A DNA stretch of 10,913 nt from JAFLCA01 sp041907145. Lineage in GTDB: Bacteria; Bdellovibrionota_C; UBA2361; JAFLCA01. The notes beneath the pieces were generated by a model. The model was not told the DNA's origin. It ran no database searches and worked only from the letters and a program-made list of their open reading frames with translations. The DNA is taken from NCBI GenBank assembly GCA_041907145.1, contig JAYRHW010000039.1:1-10913 (forward strand), in the 5' to 3' direction. Shown here one piece after another: positions 7,221-10,913 of the stretch (position 1 is its first letter; every line of letters begins with the position of its first letter). The translations under genes were made by a program, and so were the position numbers.

Positions 7221-7251
7221 CTCCGGGCAACTCAGACGGGGCATTCAGGAT

Positions 7252-8241
7252 ATGATTGAGAAAAGGAAATTGGGAAGCTCAAACCTTATAGTCTCTGCGC
7301 TGGGTCTTGGCTGCATGGGTATGAGCGACTTTTACGGACAGCGAAACGATGAGGAGTCGATTGCTACGATTCATCGCGCTTTCGAATTGGGTGTCAATTT
7401 CTTCGACACCGCAGACATGTATGGTCCTTTCACGAATGAGGAGCTTCTCGGCCGGGCTCTGAAAGGGAAGCGCCATCAAGCCATAGTCGCCACGAAATTC
7501 GGTATTCAGCGCGGCACTGACCCCATGAAACGTACTCTCAACGGAAAGCCCGAGTATGTGCAGCAAGCGTGTGAGGCGAGCCTTAAACGCCTTGGTATCG
7601 ACTGCATCGATCTCTACTACCTTCACCGAGTCGATCCAAACACCCCCATCGAAGATACTGTCGGGGCGATGGCCAGCCTGGTGGAGCAAGGTAAAGTTCG
7701 CTTCATCGGACTGTCCGAAGCCGGAGCTAAAACACTTCGCAGAGCGCACGCGGTGCATTCAATAACGGCGCTGCAGTCAGAGTATTCATTATGGTCCCGC
7801 GATATCGAGCATGAAGTTTTGCCGACATGTCGAGAGCTCGGTATTGGCTTCGTGGCCTACAGCCCCATGGGTCGAGGCTTCCTGACGGGGAAAGTTAGGT
7901 CAGCGGAAGATCTCCCTGAAAACGATTATCGCCGTCGCACTCCGCGGTTTCAGGGTGAGAACCTCGACAAAAACCAAAGGCTCATTACTGCGCTCGAAGC
8001 ACTTGCGCAAAGACGACGAGTCACCGCAGCGCAGCTAGCTCTCTCTTGGGTACTGTCCCGGGGCAGCGATATTGTTCCCATCCCCGGCACCAAGCGCAGA
8101 GACTATCTGGAGCAAAATTGCGCGTCATTACTCATCCAGCTTTCCAGCCAAGAACTCGCCGATCTCGACGCAGTATTTCCTCCGGGAGCCGCCCAGGGTA
8201 CACGCTACCCGCCTGAAATGATGTCGCACGTCAATGCCTGA
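7252..8241 (+). CDS. Aldo/keto reductase, NADPH-dependent oxidoreductase
   Basis: The 329-residue product is a full-length aldo/keto reductase of the (beta/alpha)8 barrel superfamily; these cytosolic enzymes reduce aldehydes and ketones with NADPH. The catalytic tetrad is intact: Asp52 and Tyr57 in FDTADMYG, Lys82 in ATKFG, and His125 in YYLHRVD. The N-terminal LGLGCMGMSDFYG (17-29), SPMGRGFLTGK (204-214) and VPIPGTKRRDYLEQN (275-289, the cofactor phosphate-binding region) are typical of the YakC/AKR13-like group annotated as general aldo/keto reductases. The substrate cannot be told. I chose ATG 7252 rather than in-frame GTG 7213. It begins at the conserved MIEKRKLG start and lies below a candidate promoter, whereas the 13 extra residues from GTG 7213 are not family-like. 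A GGGG stretch 10 nt upstream is the best ribosome site. It is divergent from msrB, and detoxification of reactive carbonyls would fit an oxidative-damage neighbourhood, but that is inference. Confidence 0.93.
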   Translation: MIEKRKLGSSNLIVSALGLGCMGMSDFYGQRNDEESIATIHRAFELGVNFFDTADMYGPFTNEELLGRALKGKRHQAIVATKFGIQRGTDPMKRTLNGKPEYVQQACEASLKRLGIDCIDLYYLHRVDPNTPIEDTVGAMASLVEQGKVRFIGLSEAGAKTLRRAHAVHSITALQSEYSLWSRDIEHEVLPTCRELGIGFVAYSPMGRGFLTGKVRSAEDLPENDYRRRTPRFQGENLDKNQRLITALEALAQRRRVTAAQLALSWVLSRGSDIVPIPGTKRRDYLEQNCASLLIQLSSQELADLDAVFPPGAAQGTRYPPEMMSHVNA

Positions 8242-8340
8242 GATTAGCAAGCGCCGATTATTACTCATCATTTTAACCTCTGCGCAGCCTTGGGCTCCGC
8301 TTCCATAGAATCTCAGGCCTCGGTATCATATGCCGTCACC

Positions 8341-8344
8341 AAGG
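8341..8344 (+). promoter_or_regulatory. Weak ribosome binding site (AAGG) favouring ATG 8354
   Basis: AAGG lies 9 nt before ATG 8354. The upstream in-frame ATG 8330 has only an AGG about 12 nt away. From 8354 the protein has 35 residues before the block shared with its paralog, close to the 34 in the paralog, whose start is bounded by an upstream stop. Confidence 0.4.
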
Positions 8345-8353
8345 CTGCTGTAT

Positions 8354-10252
8354 ATGAGCCACCTATCACACGAATCTCCGCGTTCCGACCCACGGACGAC
8401 TGCGCTGCCAGTCGAAGTGATTGCGCGACTCGAGCCGCTGCACCGACAGCAGCCCATTGTTGCCGCGGCACTCACCGAGTTGAAGATTCCGGAGCTGGAC
8501 CCGCATATCGCTTCAGCAATTCTGCTCTTTGGATTTCTTGACGACGCCGGTCGGGCCGACACGTCTCATGTTCGAAGCATTCCTCCAATCGTTCGTCAAC
8601 TTGCACAATTTAATCCTGGATGCGAGACCACTCACGATACGGTAGCACAACAGTTGAGAATCCTCACGCAGGCTGAATTGTTACACTCCCGCTCCGGCTG
8701 CTATCTGTTCCAGCACCTTCCGGGGCTGATGCACAATCGGGCCGGCGCTGATGTCATCGATAAAGTCATCGAAGCCTTTCTTGAGAGTCGCGCGCTCACA
8801 CAAGGCGTCGACCCCTCACGGGCAGCTGGGCGAACAGTCGGATCCTTCCTCCTGAGTTTTCTTCATTCCGGAGAGCTTCTCGAGGTCGAGCCTGAGCCTG
8901 GCAATCCGAACCCGGTACCTGCAACTTTTAAAACTCACGTCCGCCTCTATGATCGCAGCGGTGATTTCGTGATCGAAACCGCAGCTGAACTTCCGAAGGA
9001 CTCGGCAGCATGGTCAACCTTAACCTTCAGCACGCTCGCAACTCAGCTCTGCGTGGAGAGTTTCCTCGATCACCTCCTGCGCGACACTCTGCGAAATTTT
9101 CCCGTTGGCGGCGGCGATATCTTGCGCTTAGCACCCCATGCTCGCCTGGAAGCAGGTGGCTATCTCCTTTTCTCTGGGGCAGACGGCAAAAGCTTCGTAC
9201 TGCGCGGCCGAAACGAAGTCGGGCAGAAAACCATGGCGAATATCCCGCGTGTACTCTTTTCGGAAGATAAGCGTATCCTTGCCTTTACCTTTACGGAGCC
9301 CCTCTCGGAGCATGAGCTTCGAGGCCTAGCGCAGGTCTTTGTTGAATTGTTCGGAGAAGGCTGGAATCTAACGAATGTAATCGTCCAAGAATGCAAAGGC
9401 GATACACTCAAAGAATATCGCACTCTGTGCAAGATCACAGAACAAGACCCAAGTCCGTACTTTCACCTCATTCTCCCGTCTAGCCCAGATCGCCTCCGGT
9501 CCATGGGGAACCGACTGTACGTCCATGAGTCCCAGTATTTCCTGGCAATGCAGCCAACTAAGCAAGCGGAGGCGGATACCTCTCTCCCGATTACCGCCAA
9601 CGCCACGCAGCCGGATGAGCAGTCATTCATTTTGCGATTTCGAGCCGATTTGGAAAATAATGTTGGTGTCACGGAAGAGTCAACGTACAGCGCGGAGCGG
9701 TTGTACAGTAAGATGAATCTCATTGTCCCTAGCCTTGCGGGTGATTGGAAACGCAACGGCAAGGATTTTGACTCAATACTTCAGAGTCCGGCCGATCACC
9801 CTGCTGACCGCGTACTGCGCGCCCAAGAGGCACGCGCAGCAGCTACCTCCCCCGAGGAGTACATGAGCGATACTCACCATGCCTTATTGGGCATACTGAA
9901 CATTCTCTCCCGCTCCACTCAGCGATCGATGTTCTTAGCGACTATTTCCAAGCGTATCGCAAGTGCAGCCGATGCATTGAGCGACGGTCGCAACGACCGC
10001 CAAACTCTCGATGGACTCCTCGGTCCTTGGGAATTCCCCCGTTCACTATTTACCCAGCTCTATTCTTCTGCTCGAGAGCGTGCTGCGCTCGTCGGGGGCT
10101 TTTTAAGCGTCCGTGACGTCGTGGCCCTATTGAACGAGATCCTCCGAAATCCTGCGGTCAACGGTCGCCCCTGCCGAGGCATAGACTCACAGTCAAAACT
10201 GCTTATCCCGGAGGCCGGCTTCAGCAATCTCATACTAGATGAAGCTCATTGA
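8354..10252 (+). CDS. Uncharacterised 632-residue soluble protein, first of a tandem paralog pair
   Basis: I do not recognise the family. No signal peptide or membrane segment is visible, so a cytoplasmic location is likely. The N-terminal third (36-172) is predicted helical and holds the part shared with the downstream paralog. That part comprises VAAAL..L.I..LDP..A.A.LLFGFL (36-62), TS...SIPPIV..LA.F.P (70-88), and a stretch 97-125 (VAQQLRILTQAELLHSRSGC then YLFQHLPGL) whose helix-turn plus short strand resembles a winged-helix end, by eye only. The middle (about 195-400) alternates strands and helices, for example HVRLYDRSGDFVIE, GGYLLFSGADGKSFVLRG and RILAFTFTEPLSEHELRGL. The C-terminal region (about 440-632) is mostly helical. 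No catalytic motif, Walker box or metal-binding cluster stands out. ATG 8354 is chosen from the AAGG site and the paralog's length; ATG 8330 would add 8 residues. It follows the aldo/keto reductase by about 110 bp, probably as a separate unit. Confidence 0.85.
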   Translation: MSHLSHESPRSDPRTTALPVEVIARLEPLHRQQPIVAAALTELKIPELDPHIASAILLFGFLDDAGRADTSHVRSIPPIVRQLAQFNPGCETTHDTVAQQLRILTQAELLHSRSGCYLFQHLPGLMHNRAGADVIDKVIEAFLESRALTQGVDPSRAAGRTVGSFLLSFLHSGELLEVEPEPGNPNPVPATFKTHVRLYDRSGDFVIETAAELPKDSAAWSTLTFSTLATQLCVESFLDHLLRDTLRNFPVGGGDILRLAPHARLEAGGYLLFSGADGKSFVLRGRNEVGQKTMANIPRVLFSEDKRILAFTFTEPLSEHELRGLAQVFVELFGEGWNLTNVIVQECKGDTLKEYRTLCKITEQDPSPYFHLILPSSPDRLRSMGNRLYVHESQYFLAMQPTKQAEADTSLPITANATQPDEQSFILRFRADLENNVGVTEESTYSAERLYSKMNLIVPSLAGDWKRNGKDFDSILQSPADHPADRVLRAQEARAAATSPEEYMSDTHHALLGILNILSRSTQRSMFLATISKRIASAADALSDGRNDRQTLDGLLGPWEFPRSLFTQLYSSARERAALVGGFLSVRDVVALLNEILRNPAVNGRPCRGIDSQSKLLIPEAGFSNLILDEAH

Positions 10253-10392
10253 CCGCATAGAACCACTAGCTATTTTGCCGTAGTCCCGTATCTCTTAATC
10301 TGCCTCCCCTAAAAGTTGGGTAGCGCCGCCCGTTATGACACTATAGAGGCTAATTACGCCATAACCAGCACGTACACGAGTAATTAACTAGA

Positions 10393-10913
10393 ATGCTTTC
10401 AGCTCAGTCAGATCCCATTGAACCACCCAACCGTACTCCCGGGACGGGGGAGGCGTTTCCACATTTGACACCAGTGCGAGCGGCCCATTCGGAAGTGGCG
10501 GCTGCCTTAAGCGCCCTTGATATTGAAGGACTAAATCCAAAAGTAGCCGCAGCGGTCTTACTGTACGGATTCCTAACGGACCGAGGCCTACCTCATACCA
10601 GTGCGCCGCAGAGCCCGCCGCCAATAGTCGCACGACTTGCCAAGTTCGCGCCGGAGCACTCCAGAGATCCTGAGACTCAGACGGCGGTTGGCTATCAACT
10701 TAAACTGCTGGCTTCTCAGGGTCTCGTGAGAATGCTCAGTGGTTGCTTCGCACCTCAAAACCTGCCGGGGCTGGCAGTCAGAGCCGACTCTGCGACCGTG
10801 CTTGATTTAGTCTGCGAGGCGCTCATCAAGGCCCGCGATTCATACCACGAGCAGCAGAGCACCGAGCGGCCGCAAGGAGTTTCAGGCTCGGTTTTTGGAT
10901 TGCTGCTACGAAG
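10393..10913 (+). CDS. Paralog of the 632-residue protein, N-terminal part (runs off the right edge)
   Basis: The frame is open from ATG 10393 to the window end (173 codons plus 2 nt) with no stop, so the rest lies outside. An in-frame TAA at 10381 means ATG 10393 is the most upstream ATG/GTG/TTG start. No strong ribosome site is visible (a GAG 12 nt upstream at best). Residues 35-88 align without gaps to 36-89 of the preceding protein with 29 of 54 identities counted by hand, including LLYGFL (56-61), HTS (68-70) and PPPIV (75-79). After a 3-residue insertion, residues 99-127 align to 97-125 with 13 of 29 identities, including the shared SGC and LPGL. Weaker similarity continues through VLDLVCEAL (136-144) and GSVFGLLL (165-172). 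The function is unknown. The 140-bp gap between the two genes holds no obvious gene or terminator, so co-transcription is possible but unproven. Confidence 0.8.
   Translation, partial: MLSAQSDPIEPPNRTPGTGEAFPHLTPVRAAHSEVAAALSALDIEGLNPKVAAAVLLYGFLTDRGLPHTSAPQSPPPIVARLAKFAPEHSRDPETQTAVGYQLKLLASQGLVRMLSGCFAPQNLPGLAVRADSATVLDLVCEALIKARDSYHEQQSTERPQGVSGSVFGLLLR

Noticed and set aside
7279..7758. A 159-codon minus-strand frame inside the aldo/keto reductase gene
   Set aside because: It lies entirely opposite a gene with an intact catalytic tetrad and has no recognisable motif.
8306..8311. TAGAAT as a -10 box for the 632-residue protein
   Set aside because: It matches 5 of 6 consensus positions, but no -35 element sits at a workable distance (the nearby TTGGGC is only 10 nt away).
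10332..10365. GTTATG ... CATAAC inverted repeat between the two paralogs
   Set aside because: The arms are 6 bp over a 22-bp spacer, with no T-run or promoter context, so it is neither a terminator nor a convincing operator.
10388..10633. A minus-strand frame of 81 codons near the right end
   Set aside because: It is opposite the paralog gene, whose protein-level similarity to its neighbour shows that the plus strand is the coding one.

Overview
The window looks like a chromosomal stretch of a moderately GC-rich Gram-negative bacterium. The evidence is an outer-membrane-type lipoprotein, Sec-type signal peptides on two methionine sulfoxide reductases, dense gene packing with 4-nt start/stop overlaps, and several GTG/TTG starts. 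The HTTM protein and the large polyprenyl-sugar-type membrane proteins recall environmental Deltaproteobacteria-like lineages (Myxococcota, Bdellovibrionota and relatives). That placement is a weak impression, because there is no rRNA, tRNA or ribosomal protein gene to anchor it.

Left part (1-5718), envelope genes. A truncated HTTM (vitamin K-dependent carboxylase-like) membrane protein runs leftward off the edge. Divergent from it is a 711-residue multi-pass, GT-C-like membrane protein with an N-terminal signal peptide and a discoidin-like domain. It overlaps by ATGA with a cation diffusion facilitator (CDF) metal transporter, so the two are probably translationally coupled. The transporter converges, with 4 bp between stops, on a tiny SHOCT-domain lipoprotein. 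A second, unrelated-looking GT-C-type membrane protein of 576 residues is divergent from the lipoprotein.

Middle part (5768-8241), redox repair. msrB and msrA lie on the minus strand, overlap by GTGA, and both carry export signals, so they form a probable extracytoplasmic methionine sulfoxide repair pair. This MsrB lacks the usual resolving Cys and has an unusual N-terminal CxxxC. Divergent from msrB, across about 190 bp with a candidate promoter and a small dyad, is an aldo/keto reductase with an intact catalytic tetrad.

Right part (8354-10913), unrecognised paralogs. A 632-residue soluble protein of no family I recognise is followed, after a 140-bp gap, by the start of a second gene on the same strand that is clearly its paralog. 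Their first ~54-residue conserved block is 29/54 identical in a hand alignment. The second copy is cut by the window end. This tandem pair is the most novel-looking content here. I saw no CRISPR array, insertion sequence, tRNA or rRNA. No gap between genes exceeds 300 bases.
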